This document shows positions 42,733 through 52,300 of a stretch of 64,000 bases of DNA, piece after piece (the first letter of the stretch is position 1; each line of letters starts with the position of its first letter). Below the pieces are notes generated by a model that did not search any database, had not been told where the DNA came from, and worked only from the letters and a program-made list of their open reading frames with translations. This stretch comes from Crossiella sp. S99.2 (lineage in GTDB: Bacteria; Actinomycetota; Actinomycetes; Mycobacteriales; Pseudonocardiaceae), in NCBI RefSeq assembly GCF_023094165.1, contig NZ_JALMDK010000004.1, positions 682,001 to 746,000 of the forward strand, given 5' to 3'. The translations under genes and the position numbers were made by a program.

Positions 42733-43143
42733 TCAGCCCCGACCGCGGTCAAGGGCGTCCGGCGGCGCCTCGTCCCAGATCGCGGCGAACGCGGCGTCCG
42801 CCGGGGTCTCCCCGGCCATCGCGGCACGCAGGTCGGCCCGCTGGTCCAGCAGCGGCCCGAAGACCTCCATGGTCACCTCGGCCATCTCCGCGCGGGCCCG
42901 GTCCAGCACTTCGAGCAGCGTGCGGGAGAGCTGCTCGGGTGGCATGGTGCGGTACTTGGAGGTGTGGAACTTCAGGCCCACCACCGCGTTCCGCGCGTCC
43001 ACGGTCGCCGTCACCAGGTGATCCGCGGAGGTCGCCGAGGCCGTCCGGGCCGCGAGTTCGGCTTTTGCTGACTCGATGCGGTCACGCTGTTCCCTCAGCG
43101 TGTCCATGGCCTGGTGCAGTTGTGCCGCCAGCCAGTCGGCCAT
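42733..43143 (-). CDS. YbaB/EbfC-like (EspL-type) ESX-associated protein
   Basis: 136 residues. The helical start (MDTLREQRDRIESAKAELAA), a central beta stretch (HLVTATVDARNAVVGLKFH) and a final helix (LLEVLDRARAEMAEVTMEVF) reproduce the YbaB fold. ESX loci in mycobacteria encode EspL of this type, a cytoplasmic factor stabilising substrates. GGGAGG precedes the ATG. The gene overlaps the 3' end of the 704-residue substrate gene by 62 bp, so the two are tightly coupled. It probably chaperones one of the two flanking proline-rich substrates (inference). Confidence 0.82.
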   Translation of the reverse strand: MADWLAAQLHQAMDTLREQRDRIESAKAELAARTASATSADHLVTATVDARNAVVGLKFHTSKYRTMPPEQLSRTLLEVLDRARAEMAEVTMEVFGPLLDQRADLRAAMAGETPADAAFAAIWDEAPPDALDRGRG

Positions 43144-45196
43144 CGGATCCTCCCGGTGCGTGGTTGCGGGGGCCGCCCGCGGTGGCCCGGCCCCGCCTGC
43201 GGCGGCCCAGCACCGCGGGCATCAACTGGGGGTCGGTGCCCCAGGTCTTCTCGTCCTCGGCCAGCCAGGTCGACCGGTCGCGTTCACCCTTGTTCTGATC
43301 GGGCGCGCCCGCGCCCGGACCGCCAGCGGTGGGCGGGTAGAACGGCACGCCGCCCAGCCCGTTGCCCTGGCCACCAGTGCCCGGCGGGGACTTGAGCAGC
43401 GACGGCCCACCCTCGGTCGTCACGGTTTTTGGTGCGGGCGGTGGAGCTGCGCCCTGCGGCTGATGCTGACCGCCGCCCGAACCCAGCGAGGGCCCGGAAC
43501 TGGACCCTCCACTGTGGAGTCCCAGTGGTCCCCTCGGCGTCACCGACGGCGGTGGTGGCGTGTTGGAGAGCAGGGTCGGTGGAGCAGGGGTGTTGTTGCC
43601 ACGCAGGGAATTCAGGTACTTGTCCAGGTCGGACTCGGCGGGTTTGTCGCCCGGCGCGGTGGTGTCCGGGCGGGACAGCCGGTCCTTCTCGGTGAGCTTG
43701 TTCCCGTTGCGGCCGACGATCTCGCCGTCGGAGTTGATCCGGGACCCTGGCGGCACGATCAGCGGCCGCCCGAAGGCGTCCAGCAGCGGCTTGCCATCCG
43801 GGCCGCGCACCACGCCGTCGGGGCCGACGGTGGACTTGCCGGGAACCTTGAGCACCGAGTCCGGGCCCGGCCGGTTGGGGCCGTTCGGACCGTTGGGGCC
43901 GTTGGGGTTGAGCGGATCCTTCTTGCCCGTTCCCGGCCCCTGCGAGCCGGGCTTGGGGATGGGTGGCGGCGGGCCGTTGCCCTTGTTGTCCTTGGGCCCC
44001 TTGGGTCCCGCGCTGCCGGGCGGCGGCTTCGGCGGTCCCTTGCCCGGCGGCGGGGTGGGCGGCGCCTTGCCACCCGGTGGTGGCGGGGGCGGTGGCCCAC
44101 CACCGGGTGGGGGCGGCGGCTTGGGGTTGCTCAGGTCCAGCCGCACCGGGGTGACGATGGTCGGCAGGTAGGCCGCCGCGGTGTTGTAGCTGGCGCCCAG
44201 GGATTGCACCGCCTGCGAAGCCGGTCCGTCCAGCACCGTCCGCAGATGTTCCAGCCACAGGTTCTTGGCCAGTTCCTCCAGGGTGGTCCAGAACGCGGCG
44301 CTGCGCGCGTCCGCGCCGATCTTGCTGCTGCGCGGGAACTGCTCACCGCCGCTCCACCAGGAGGACCCCGAGGGCTCGTTGGCCTTGAGGTCCTGGCGGA
44401 ACTGCTCGCAGGTCCAGATCGCGGTGAACGCGCCACCCGGCCAGGCCAGCGCCTTGCCGGTGCTGCTGACCCACCCGAAGATCCCGGTGTCGTAGCTGAC
44501 CACCTTGTCGGAGAACCAGTCGGTGTAGGCGGTGGAGATCTTGTCGATCGCCACCAGCAGGCCGCCCTTGGCCTCGTTGATCTCGGTCGTGGCCGGATTG
44601 TCCAGCCGCCCCTGGGCATCGACCAGCGCGTTCCACGCGTGCCCGTCGGCCACGCCGAGCTGGCGCACCACGTCCTCGCACTGGAACACCAGGTCGCCCA
44701 GGAACTTCCGCAGCGCCATGGCACCCGAGCCCTGCAGGTCGTCGCCCTTGTTCCCGATCGTTTTCTGCTCGGCCTTCAGTGTGACCGCGTGCTTGTTCAG
44801 CAGATCCTTGGCGCCGTTGAGGGTGCGGTAGGCCCGGTTGAACGTCTCCGGCTGCGCCACCGTGTTCACCCCGGCCCGCAGCGAGTCCACGATCTTGCGC
44901 ATGTTGCCGTAGAAGTCGTTCATCGGCTTGGTGAGGGCTTCGGAGTCGGTGTCGGCCACGGCCCAGTAGTTCATCCAGTTCGTGGCGTACTTGACGTAGT
45001 ACTCGTGCTTGTCGCCGCTCTTGCCCAGCTCGCCGTTGACCGCGCTCCACACGTCCCACTTGAGCCACTTCGCGCCGGCCACAGTCTGCCGGTTGGGCAC
45101 GACGGGGTAGGTGGCGCCGTCCTGGAAGATGTTGAGCGCCTGTTCCCAGGACCACTTCGACCAGTCCACCGGACCCAGCGGGGCTTCGTCGGGCAT
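43082..45196 (-). CDS. Large proline-rich T7SS substrate (paralogue 2)
   Basis: 704 residues, a full-length paralogue of the 640-residue protein: helical N-terminal 350 residues with WSWEQALNIFQDG and YWAVADTDSEAL; LAWPGGAFTAIWTCEQFRQD; a long Pro/Gly/Lys spacer; the beta motif GPDGKPLLDAFGRPLIVPPG; and the C-terminal GERDRSTWLAEDEKTWGT box. The two copies differ mainly in the low-complexity spacers. Starts 5 bp after the preceding gene. Probably an exported, surface-associated ESX protein. PPE membership is not claimed since no PPE tripeptide is present. Confidence 0.8.
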   Translation of the reverse strand: MPDEAPLGPVDWSKWSWEQALNIFQDGATYPVVPNRQTVAGAKWLKWDVWSAVNGELGKSGDKHEYYVKYATNWMNYWAVADTDSEALTKPMNDFYGNMRKIVDSLRAGVNTVAQPETFNRAYRTLNGAKDLLNKHAVTLKAEQKTIGNKGDDLQGSGAMALRKFLGDLVFQCEDVVRQLGVADGHAWNALVDAQGRLDNPATTEINEAKGGLLVAIDKISTAYTDWFSDKVVSYDTGIFGWVSSTGKALAWPGGAFTAIWTCEQFRQDLKANEPSGSSWWSGGEQFPRSSKIGADARSAAFWTTLEELAKNLWLEHLRTVLDGPASQAVQSLGASYNTAAAYLPTIVTPVRLDLSNPKPPPPPGGGPPPPPPPGGKAPPTPPPGKGPPKPPPGSAGPKGPKDNKGNGPPPPIPKPGSQGPGTGKKDPLNPNGPNGPNGPNRPGPDSVLKVPGKSTVGPDGVVRGPDGKPLLDAFGRPLIVPPGSRINSDGEIVGRNGNKLTEKDRLSRPDTTAPGDKPAESDLDKYLNSLRGNNTPAPPTLLSNTPPPPSVTPRGPLGLHSGGSSSGPSLGSGGGQHQPQGAAPPPAPKTVTTEGGPSLLKSPPGTGGQGNGLGGVPFYPPTAGGPGAGAPDQNKGERDRSTWLAEDEKTWGTDPQLMPAVLGRRRRGRATAGGPRNHAPGGSDGRLAGGTTAPGHGHAEGTA

Positions 45197-45201
45197 GGGA
45201 G

Positions 45202-45594
45202 TCAGCTCCCGCCGGTGGCGGGTTTGCCGCCGAGGACCACGCTGAGCTGGTACGCGCTCAGTTCGGTGGACAGCTTGATGTTCTCGTCCTCGCCGCTCTC
45301 GGCGATCTTCACCACCGAGGTGATGTTGCGGTTGAGCGTTTCCAGCGAGGTCCGCAGCGACTGGAACTGGGCGTGCAGCGTGGGCGCGGTGCCGGTGGCC
45401 GATTCGTACCGGTCCATCAGCACCTTGGCCGGCTGGAAGGTCTCCGAGCCCGCGAGCAGGCTGCGGGTCTTCTCATCGAGCACATAGGACAGTTCCCGCA
45501 CGTGCTCGTTGCCTGCCAGGTCGTTGACCATCGGCTGCAGCACCTTGGCCTGGAACTGCTGCAACCGCGCGACGGTGATCGTGATGTCACCCAT
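45202..45594 (-). CDS. ESX-associated helical protein
   Basis: 130 residues, almost wholly helical with coiled-coil character (VARLQQFQAKVLQPMVNDLA; HAQFQSLRTSLETLNRNITS). AAAGGG lies upstream of the ATG. Located between the WXG100 pair and the first large substrate, where T7SS loci often encode WXG100-like or EspC-like partners. I do not recognise a named family. It may pair with the N-terminal helices of the large substrate following 5 bp downstream. Confidence 0.75.
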   Translation of the reverse strand: MGDITITVARLQQFQAKVLQPMVNDLAGNEHVRELSYVLDEKTRSLLAGSETFQPAKVLMDRYESATGTAPTLHAQFQSLRTSLETLNRNITSVVKIAESGEDENIKLSTELSAYQLSVVLGGKPATGGS

Positions 45595-45627
45595 GCCCTT
45601 TTTCCCTTTCCCAGCGCCAGATCCGGC

Positions 45628-45921
45628 TTACAGTCCGGTGAACTTGCCCGCGATGTTGGCGTCGGTGCGCCGGTAGTTGTCGTAGGACTGGTTCAGCGTC
45701 ACCTGGGCCTTGCCGAAGCGCTGCTGCATGTCGTTGGTGGCGCCGGTCCAGGTCGACTGCACCTGGGCCCACATGCCTGCCGCGTCACCGGTCCAGGTCT
45801 CGGCCATCGGCTTGATCCGGGTGCGCAGCTCCTCCAGCGCGTCCATGATCGCCTTGGTCTGGGCCTGCATCTGGTCGGCCATGTGCGGAATGCCGCTGCC
45901 GACCGAGAATCCGTCGAACAT
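45628..45921 (-). CDS. WXG100 protein (EsxA/EsxB-like) 1
   Basis: 97 residues, the normal WXG100 size. The turn motif WTG in ETWTGDAAGMW separates two helices, and the C-terminal end has YRRTD, fitting the YxxxD/E export signal of type VII substrates. GAGGAG upstream. Adjacent to a second WXG100 gene 30 bp upstream, so the two probably form the secreted heterodimer of this system. Confidence 0.92.
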   Translation of the reverse strand: MFDGFSVGSGIPHMADQMQAQTKAIMDALEELRTRIKPMAETWTGDAAGMWAQVQSTWTGATNDMQQRFGKAQVTLNQSYDNYRRTDANIAGKFTGL

Positions 45922-45951
45922 GCTGAGTGCTCCTCTGCTGGGGTGCGGTGG

Positions 45952-46296
45952 TCAGGAGATGAGGGACTTGAAGACGCGGTCGCCCTCGCCGCCGGTGAAG
46001 GCGCCCTGGGAGAGCAGGGTGATGTCGGCTTCGACGTCGTTCATCTGCTGGTCGCTGATGCCGACCAGTTCGCCGATCTCGTCCAGGGAGTTGATGATCC
46101 GGTTGTAGTCCTCCATCCAGGCCCGCAGGTTGGCCAGGAAGGTCTGGGACGCCTGGCCCTGCCAGTTCCCGCCCAGGTCGGTGGAGATGTTGGCGACGTT
46201 GCCGCCGATGCTGCGGCAGGTGTCGAGGCAGCTCTGGATGGCCTGGTAGCCACCCTTCATGCCGGTGTCGGTCTTCTGGAACTGCGGCGTGCTCAT
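45952..46296 (-). CDS. WXG100 protein (EsxA/EsxB-like) 2
   Basis: 114 residues. The turn is WQG in LGGNWQGQASQTF, flanked by two amphipathic helices. Unlike its partner it lacks an evident YxxxD/E tail, fitting the rule that usually one member of an Esx pair carries the signal. AAAGGA precedes the ATG. First gene after the hairpin that separates the esx genes from eccB. Confidence 0.9.
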   Translation of the reverse strand: MSTPQFQKTDTGMKGGYQAIQSCLDTCRSIGGNVANISTDLGGNWQGQASQTFLANLRAWMEDYNRIINSLDEIGELVGISDQQMNDVEADITLLSQGAFTGGEGDRVFKSLIS

Positions 46297-46321
46297 CCGG
46301 TGGTCCTTTCCCGTGGTGCGC

Positions 46322-46352
46322 TCCGCCCCCAGGACATCAACTCGGGGGCGGG
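46322..46352. terminator. Strong stem-loop between eccB and the esx genes
   Basis: CCGCCCCC (46323-46330) pairs with GGGGGCGG (46344-46351), with a G-T pair at the base and a 13-nt loop. No T-tract follows on the minus strand, so it looks more like an attenuator or RNA-stability element that would separate esx expression from eccD-eccB than a complete intrinsic terminator. Confidence 0.4.
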
Positions 46353-46398
46353 CGGACCATGCTGAACCACCGGCAGAAACCGCCCGCGGTTCCGCCGG

Positions 46399-47805
46399 TC
46401 AGGAAGTGCAGGCGGTCGCCGCGGGCAGCACGGTGCCGCCACCACGCAGCACGGCCGGGTCTAGTGCCGCCCCGGTCGGCAGCAACGCCAGCAGGCTGGT
46501 GGAGAGTCCGATGGCGGCGGTGGCGCCGTAGCCGAGGGCCTTGGCGCCTTCGGGCGGCACCGGGTACTTCACGCCGGTGTCGGTCACCAGGTACAGCGCG
46601 TCGCCGAGCCGCCCGGAGGCGGCGGTGGCCTTCACCAGCGCCCCGGTCCCCGGCCGCACCGTGATCCGGTCCACCCGCGCGCACGGCGGCGCGATCCCGG
46701 GCTGGGCCAGTGGCGGCGCGCCGACGGCGGCGACCTGGTCGGACACGGTGAGCTGGGTGCGCGGGGTGCCGCCATCCGGCGTAACCAGCGCGCACAGGCT
46801 CTGTCCACTGTGGAGGGTCGTGGCGCGCGGTGGTTTCACGGGCGGCGGTGGTTCGGCCTTGGCCAGATTCTCGCTGACCAGGCGGCCGGGCAGCGGGGTC
46901 ACCAGCACTTCGCCGCCACCGTAGGCGGCCCGGCGGAGTTCGGGATCGGCGGTCAGCAACCGGGCTTCCAGCTCGGAGATCGGCGCGAGTCCGGTGCCGG
47001 TGAGCACATACCGCTGGGATGGTTCGCCGGCGACGGCGAACAACCGGCCGATCCGCGAGTCCACCGCGCCCAGTGCCGGTCCGGGCGCGCCGAGTCCGGC
47101 CAGGGTCCGCGGTGCGAAGTCCGGGCCGACCGGCAGTGCGTCCAGGAGTGCGGCGGGGGCCTTGACCGGCTGCGGCATGCCGTCCAGGGCGTCCAGGGCG
47201 CCCCGGTTCGTGGCGACCCGGTGCCGCCTGCCCTGCCACAGCAAGGAGGTCACGCCGTCCGGGGTGACCACCACCACGGCGTCGTCGGGTCCGAGCGCGC
47301 GACCGGAGCCGCCGCCGATCCGCAACGCGGTGCTGCCAGCCTGGTCCCGGCCGACCGCCGCGCACACCTCCCACGGGTCCGCGGCGGCCGCGGGCAGTGC
47401 GTCGGGCGCGCCGATGATGCCCAGCGCCTCGCCCCTGGGTACCTCGCGCAGGGAGGCGTCGGCCACGTGTTTGACCACCAGGCGATCCCCGGCGACGAGT
47501 CTGGCCGAGGCGAGGTTGAGCACTGGCAGCAGTTTCCCGCCCGCGTAGAGGAATCGGGCGCCGGTGGTGTCGGAGACCACCAGCGCGCCCTCCACCTTCC
47601 AGGAGGTGTTGCCGCCCGGGGAGATCAGGCCGAACACCAGCAGGCCGAGGCAGACCAGGGTGGCGATGAGCCCGCCGATGGTGCTGCCGCGGTAGGTGCG
47701 GTGCAGTGGGCTTTCCGGCGCGTCCGGGTCCACCCGCAGCAGTGCGGAGGACAGCCGGCCCATCATGAACCGGTGTGCCTGGACCTGGTCGGTCTTGGAG
47801 TTCAC
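46399..47805 (-). CDS. eccB: T7SS core component EccB
   Basis: 468 residues. Starts with the typical SKTDQVQAHRFMMGRLSSAL, followed by one membrane helix (about 45-65) and a large extracellular domain of repeated beta modules (LYAGGKLLPVLNLASARL; PRGEALGIIGAPDALP). EccB bridges the membrane complex to the outside and binds ATP in mycobacterial homologues. GTG start, 3 bp after the eccD stop, so the two are co-translated. Confidence 0.95.
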   Translation of the reverse strand: MNSKTDQVQAHRFMMGRLSSALLRVDPDAPESPLHRTYRGSTIGGLIATLVCLGLLVFGLISPGGNTSWKVEGALVVSDTTGARFLYAGGKLLPVLNLASARLVAGDRLVVKHVADASLREVPRGEALGIIGAPDALPAAAADPWEVCAAVGRDQAGSTALRIGGGSGRALGPDDAVVVVTPDGVTSLLWQGRRHRVATNRGALDALDGMPQPVKAPAALLDALPVGPDFAPRTLAGLGAPGPALGAVDSRIGRLFAVAGEPSQRYVLTGTGLAPISELEARLLTADPELRRAAYGGGEVLVTPLPGRLVSENLAKAEPPPPVKPPRATTLHSGQSLCALVTPDGGTPRTQLTVSDQVAAVGAPPLAQPGIAPPCARVDRITVRPGTGALVKATAASGRLGDALYLVTDTGVKYPVPPEGAKALGYGATAAIGLSTSLLALLPTGAALDPAVLRGGGTVLPAATACTS

Positions 47806-47808
47806 GGC

Positions 47809-49182
47809 TCAGCCCCCGATCCCGCGCATGTACGCGAACAGGCCGAGCAGCCACAATCCCAGTGGCAGCAGGGAGAACGCGGCCACGCTCTCCGCGATGT
47901 CGGCGAGTCGTCCCCACTGCGGCAGCAGCCTGCGGCCGGGCAACGTCCAGCGGACCACGATCAGCACCGCGGCCAGCACGAACAACCCGATCACCAGCGC
48001 CAGGGGTTTCGGCGCGCGTTCGTGCATGGCCAGCAGCAGCCACAGCACGCCGTACCCGCCGGGAACCAGCACGGACAGCCGCTGCCACACACTGCCCAGC
48101 GCCCGGCCGTGCACCAGCAGCAACGCGCTGAGCACCGCGGCGAACGTGGTGGCCTGCCAGGACGGATCGCGCACCACGAAGGTGAGCACCACCGCGCAGG
48201 CCGCGCCGACCGCGGCGAACAGGGCGGTGACGTAGGCGTCGGCGATCCGGCCCTTGGCCACCACCTCGTCCCCGGCGTGCGGTTCGAGGTCCTCCTGCAA
48301 CTCCTGGGCGTTGGTGGGCAAGGCGGGCAGCCGCAGTCCGGACAGCCGGAAGGCGACCCTGGGCACGAACGCGCCGAGCAGCACGGCGAGCACCGCGATC
48401 ACGGTGGCCGAGGCGGCCGCACTGGCGCCGGTGAGCATCATCACCAGCCCGCCGGTGGCGCACAGCAGACCGGCGGTGGCGACCGAGACGAACACCGGCG
48501 CGGACCCGGCCACCGCGGCCAGGCCCAGCGCGGCGGCGCCTGCTCCGGCCACGCAGGCGGCCAGGATCCGGGCCCCGGTGAGCACCGCGCCCTCGGGCCC
48601 GTCCGGGATCAGGAAGCCGGCCAGCCCGACGAACGGGACCGCGGCCAGGGACAGGGCGAGCGCGGCGGGCTGGTCGCCCAGGGCGCGGGCCGCGGTGGCC
48701 GCGCACACCAGCAGGAACACCGCGGCCAGGCCGGTGGCCAGCAGGGTCTGCCAGGTGTTCGGGGCGGTGGCGAGCACGCCGAACCCGAGGGTGAGCACGG
48801 CGAGCAGCCCGCCCAGGAGGGTCCACCTGCTGGCCTCGGGGCTCCAGGTGTCGGCGCGGTCGCGGGCCTCGGTGGAGAGGCCGTCGATGATGTCGTCGAA
48901 GTGCACGGTCGGCAGCTGCTCGCGGCGCGGCCGCAGGTACAGGGTCTCGCCGTCGCGCAGGTTGAGCGCGTCGACGGTGGCCTCCTGGTCCAGGGGCGGC
49001 TCGCCGAGTCGTTGCAGGGTCCAGCCGTCGTGTTCGAGGCCGGCTTCGGCCAGGTCAGGACCTGCGTAGCCGAGGATGGTCGGCATCATCTCGATCAGCG
49101 GGATGTCCCCCGGCACGGCCAGCTCGAAGCCGGTGGAGGGGGCCCGGACCCGGAGTTTGCACAGCCCGGAAGTGGTCGCCAT
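47809..49182 (-). CDS. eccD: T7SS core membrane component EccD
   Basis: 457 residues from the ATG at 49182 (AAAGG upstream; GTG 49209 possible). An N-terminal ubiquitin-like domain (about 1-85; CKLRVRAPSTGFELAV and LNLRDGETLYLRPRREQLP) is followed by about eleven hydrophobic helices, the hallmark of EccD, which forms the translocon vestibule. First gene of the 28-kb minus-strand ESX/toxin operon, divergent from eccC. Confidence 0.95.
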   Translation of the reverse strand: MATTSGLCKLRVRAPSTGFELAVPGDIPLIEMMPTILGYAGPDLAEAGLEHDGWTLQRLGEPPLDQEATVDALNLRDGETLYLRPRREQLPTVHFDDIIDGLSTEARDRADTWSPEASRWTLLGGLLAVLTLGFGVLATAPNTWQTLLATGLAAVFLLVCAATAARALGDQPAALALSLAAVPFVGLAGFLIPDGPEGAVLTGARILAACVAGAGAAALGLAAVAGSAPVFVSVATAGLLCATGGLVMMLTGASAAASATVIAVLAVLLGAFVPRVAFRLSGLRLPALPTNAQELQEDLEPHAGDEVVAKGRIADAYVTALFAAVGAACAVVLTFVVRDPSWQATTFAAVLSALLLVHGRALGSVWQRLSVLVPGGYGVLWLLLAMHERAPKPLALVIGLFVLAAVLIVVRWTLPGRRLLPQWGRLADIAESVAAFSLLPLGLWLLGLFAYMRGIGG

Positions 49183-49202
49183 GGCACACGCCTTTTCTTC
49201 GG

Positions 49203-49242
49203 CGACCAACGCGCGGCACCGGAGTGAACCGTCGCGTGGTCG
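49203..49242. promoter_or_regulatory. Imperfect dyad in the eccD-eccC divergent region
   Basis: CGACCAACGCG (49203-49213) and CGCGTGGTCG (49233-49242) form a 10-bp dyad with one bulged base in the 121-bp gap between the divergent starts. It lies where one operator could control both ESX transcripts. I see no convincing -35/-10 pair. Confidence 0.3.
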
Positions 49243-49303
49243 GATTTCGTCACCTGTTGCGGAGCTGCCACCACAGCACGTCCGCTAGGGAAGGAATCCG
49301 GGC

Positions 49304-52300
49304 TTGAGTGTAATCACGTTCCGCAAGGGCCAGCGCAGGCCCGGACCGGAGATGCCCGAGGGCGAGCTGAGCATCCAGGAACCGCCCACGCTGCCGGAGG
49401 TCCAGCGCAGCGCGGGCGCGATCATGATGTACCTGCCGATGGCGTTGTCCTCCACCGCGACCGTGCTGCTGTTCGTGCGGCCGGGGGAGAATGGCGCCTT
49501 CAGCTACCTGGCCGCCGGGCTGATGACGGTGTCCTCGATGGCCATGCTGATCGGCCAGCTGGGCCGCAGCGCGGGCGAACGCAAACAGAAACTCAACGAC
49601 GCCCGCCGGGACTACCTGCGCTACCTGGCCCAGTCCCGCCGCAAGGTGCGCGAAGTCGTGCTGCGCCAACGCGAAGCACTCGCCTGGCGGCATCCGGACC
49701 CGGCCGCGCTGTGGTCGCTGCCGGGCACCACCAGGATGTGGGAGCGGGACGCCCAGGACGAGGATTTCGGCGAGGTGCGGGTCGCACTGGGTCCGCAACG
49801 CCTGGCCTGGCGGCTGAACCCGTTGTCCACCAAGCCGGTGGACGATCTGGAACCGCTGTCCGCGCACGCGCTGCGCCGGTTCATCCACGCCTACGGCACG
49901 GTCGCCGACCAGCCGGTGGCGGTGTTCCTGCCCTCCTTCGCCCGGATCCTGTTGCGAGTGGCCGATCAGCGTGACGAGGACCGCGTCCGGGCGCTGGCCA
50001 GGGCGATGATCGCGCAGCTCGCGGTGTTCCACTCCCCCGCCGAACTGCGCATCGTGCTGCTCACCCCGCCGGAGCGCCGGGCGGACTGGGAGTGGGTGAA
50101 GTGGTTGCCGCACAACCTGCACCCGAACGAGACCGACGGCGCGGGCGCCACCCGGCTGCTGGTGGCGTCACTGTCCGAATTGGACGCCGCGCTCGGCGAG
50201 GAGTTCGCGAGCCGACCGGCCTTCGACCCGGACGCGGTGCCGGATCGCGGCGAGCCGTGTGTGCTGGTGTTCGTGGACGGCGTGCCGGTGCCGCCCACCG
50301 CCCGCCTGGCCGGGCCGGGTTACCGCAACACCACGGTGCTCGATCTCTCCGGCGCACTGTCCGAACAGGACGATCCCCAGACGCTGCGGCTGCGGATCGA
50401 GGACGGCACGCTCAAGCTGATCACCGTCGACCAGCACAACAAGGAGGTGGCGGGCGATCTCGGCCGGCCGGACGGGCTGGGCCTGGCCACCGCCTCCGCA
50501 CTGGCGATGCGGCTCGCGCCGTACCGGATGGGCGCGCCGCGCCGCTCCGCCGAACCCCTGTCCGCCGACTTCGACCTGACCACCCTGTTGGGTATCAAGG
50601 ACATCCAGACCCACGACGTGGCTGCGGGCTGGGCCGCACCGCGTCCCGGCGGGCGACTGCGGGTGCCACTGGGTGTCGGCGCGAACGGCGCGCCGATCGA
50701 GCTGGACATCAAGGAATCCGCGCAGGCCGGGATGGGCCCGCACGGCATGCTGATCGGCGCGACCGGGTCCGGCAAGTCCGAACTGCTGCGCACCCTGGTC
50801 CTGGCCCTGGCGCTCACCCACTCCTCGGAGATCCTCAACTTCGTGCTGGTGGACTTCAAGGGCGGCGCCACCTTCCTCGGCCTGGACGACCTGCCGCACA
50901 CCTCCGCGGTGATCACCAACCTGGCCGATGAGGCCGCGCTGGTCGGCCGGATGCGCGAGGCCCTGCACGGTGAACTGGTGCGCCGCCAGGAACTGCTGCG
51001 CAAGGCGGGCAACCACAGTTCCGCCCTGGACTACGAACGCGCGCGGGCCGCGGGCGCGCCACTGGACCCGTTGCCCACGTTGTTCGTGGTGGTGGACGAG
51101 TTCAGCGAACTGCTGGCCGCGCACCGGGATTTCATGGACCTGTTCATCATGATCGGCCGGCTGGGCCGCTCACTCGGCGTGCACCTGCTGCTGGCCTCGC
51201 AACGCCTGGACGAGAGCCGCATCCACCAGCTCGAATCCCACCTGTCCTACCGGATCGGCCTGCGCACCTTCTCCGCCATGGAAAGCCGCGGCGTGCTCGG
51301 TGTGCCCGACGCCTACCAACTGCCCGCCGATCCGGGCAACGGGTTCCTCAAGAACGGGGTCGGCGCCCTGGAACGGTTCAAGGCCGCCTACGTCTCCGGC
51401 CCGCACCGCACCGCCCGCCGCAACGTCGAACAAGCCGTGGTGGCGCAACAGATCGTGCCGTTCACCGCCCAGTTCGTCGCCCACCGCGAGGTCGAACCCG
51501 AGCCCACCCCCGCGCCGGAGCCGGAGGTCTCCACGCACAGCCTCCTGGAGGTGGCCGTGGATCGGTTGCGGGACAGCGGTCCGGCCGCGCACCGGGTGTG
51601 GCTGCCACCCCTGGACGAGCCCAGCTCGCTGGACGAACTGTTGCCCCCCTTGGAGATCACCCTCGAACACGGCCTGTGCGCCGCCGACTGGCCGGATCGC
51701 GGCAAGCTGCGGGTGCCGATCGGCTTGGTGGACCGGCCGTTCGAGCAGACCAGGGATCCACTGCTGGTCGACCTGTCCGGCGCGGGCGGGCACGTGGCCG
51801 TGGTGGGCGGGCCGCAGAGCGGCAAGAGCACCACCCTGCGCACCCTGATCACCGCCCTCGCCCTCACGCACAGCCCGGCCGAGATCCAGTTCTACTGCCT
51901 GGACTTCGGCGGCGGCACGCTGTCCGGGCTGCGCCGCCTGCCGCACGTGGGCGGGGTGACCGGACGCCTTGACCTGGACCGCATCCACCGCACCATCGGC
52001 GAGGTCACCGCATTGCTGGCCCGCCGGGAACGCTTCTTCACCGACCACGCGATCGACTCCATGCCGACCTACCGGCGCAGGCGGGCCGCGGGCGAGTTCC
52101 CCGAGGAACGGCACGGCGATGTGTTCCTGGTGGTGGACGGCTGGTCCACCATCCGCCAGGACTTCATGGAACTGCTGCCCACCTTCGCCGAACTCGCCTC
52201 CCGCGGCCTCAACTACGGCATCCACCTGATGCTCGCCTCCGGCCGGTGGAGCGAGATCGCCAGCGCGGTCCGCGATCTCGTGGGCACCCAACTGGAACTG

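Noticed and set aside
43284..44258. Alternative minus-strand frame with collagen-like Gly/Pro content
   Set aside because: It overlaps the better supported 704-residue substrate in another frame and has no start context.
39362..45196. PE/PPE proteins of mycobacterial type
   Set aside because: The large substrates lack N-terminal Pro-Pro-Glu or Pro-Glu; only general helical and proline-rich resemblance remains, so the PPE name is not used.
46322..46352. Complete intrinsic terminator ending the eccD-eccB transcript
   Set aside because: The stem is strong but no T-tract follows on the minus strand, so it is kept only as a low-confidence attenuator-like element.
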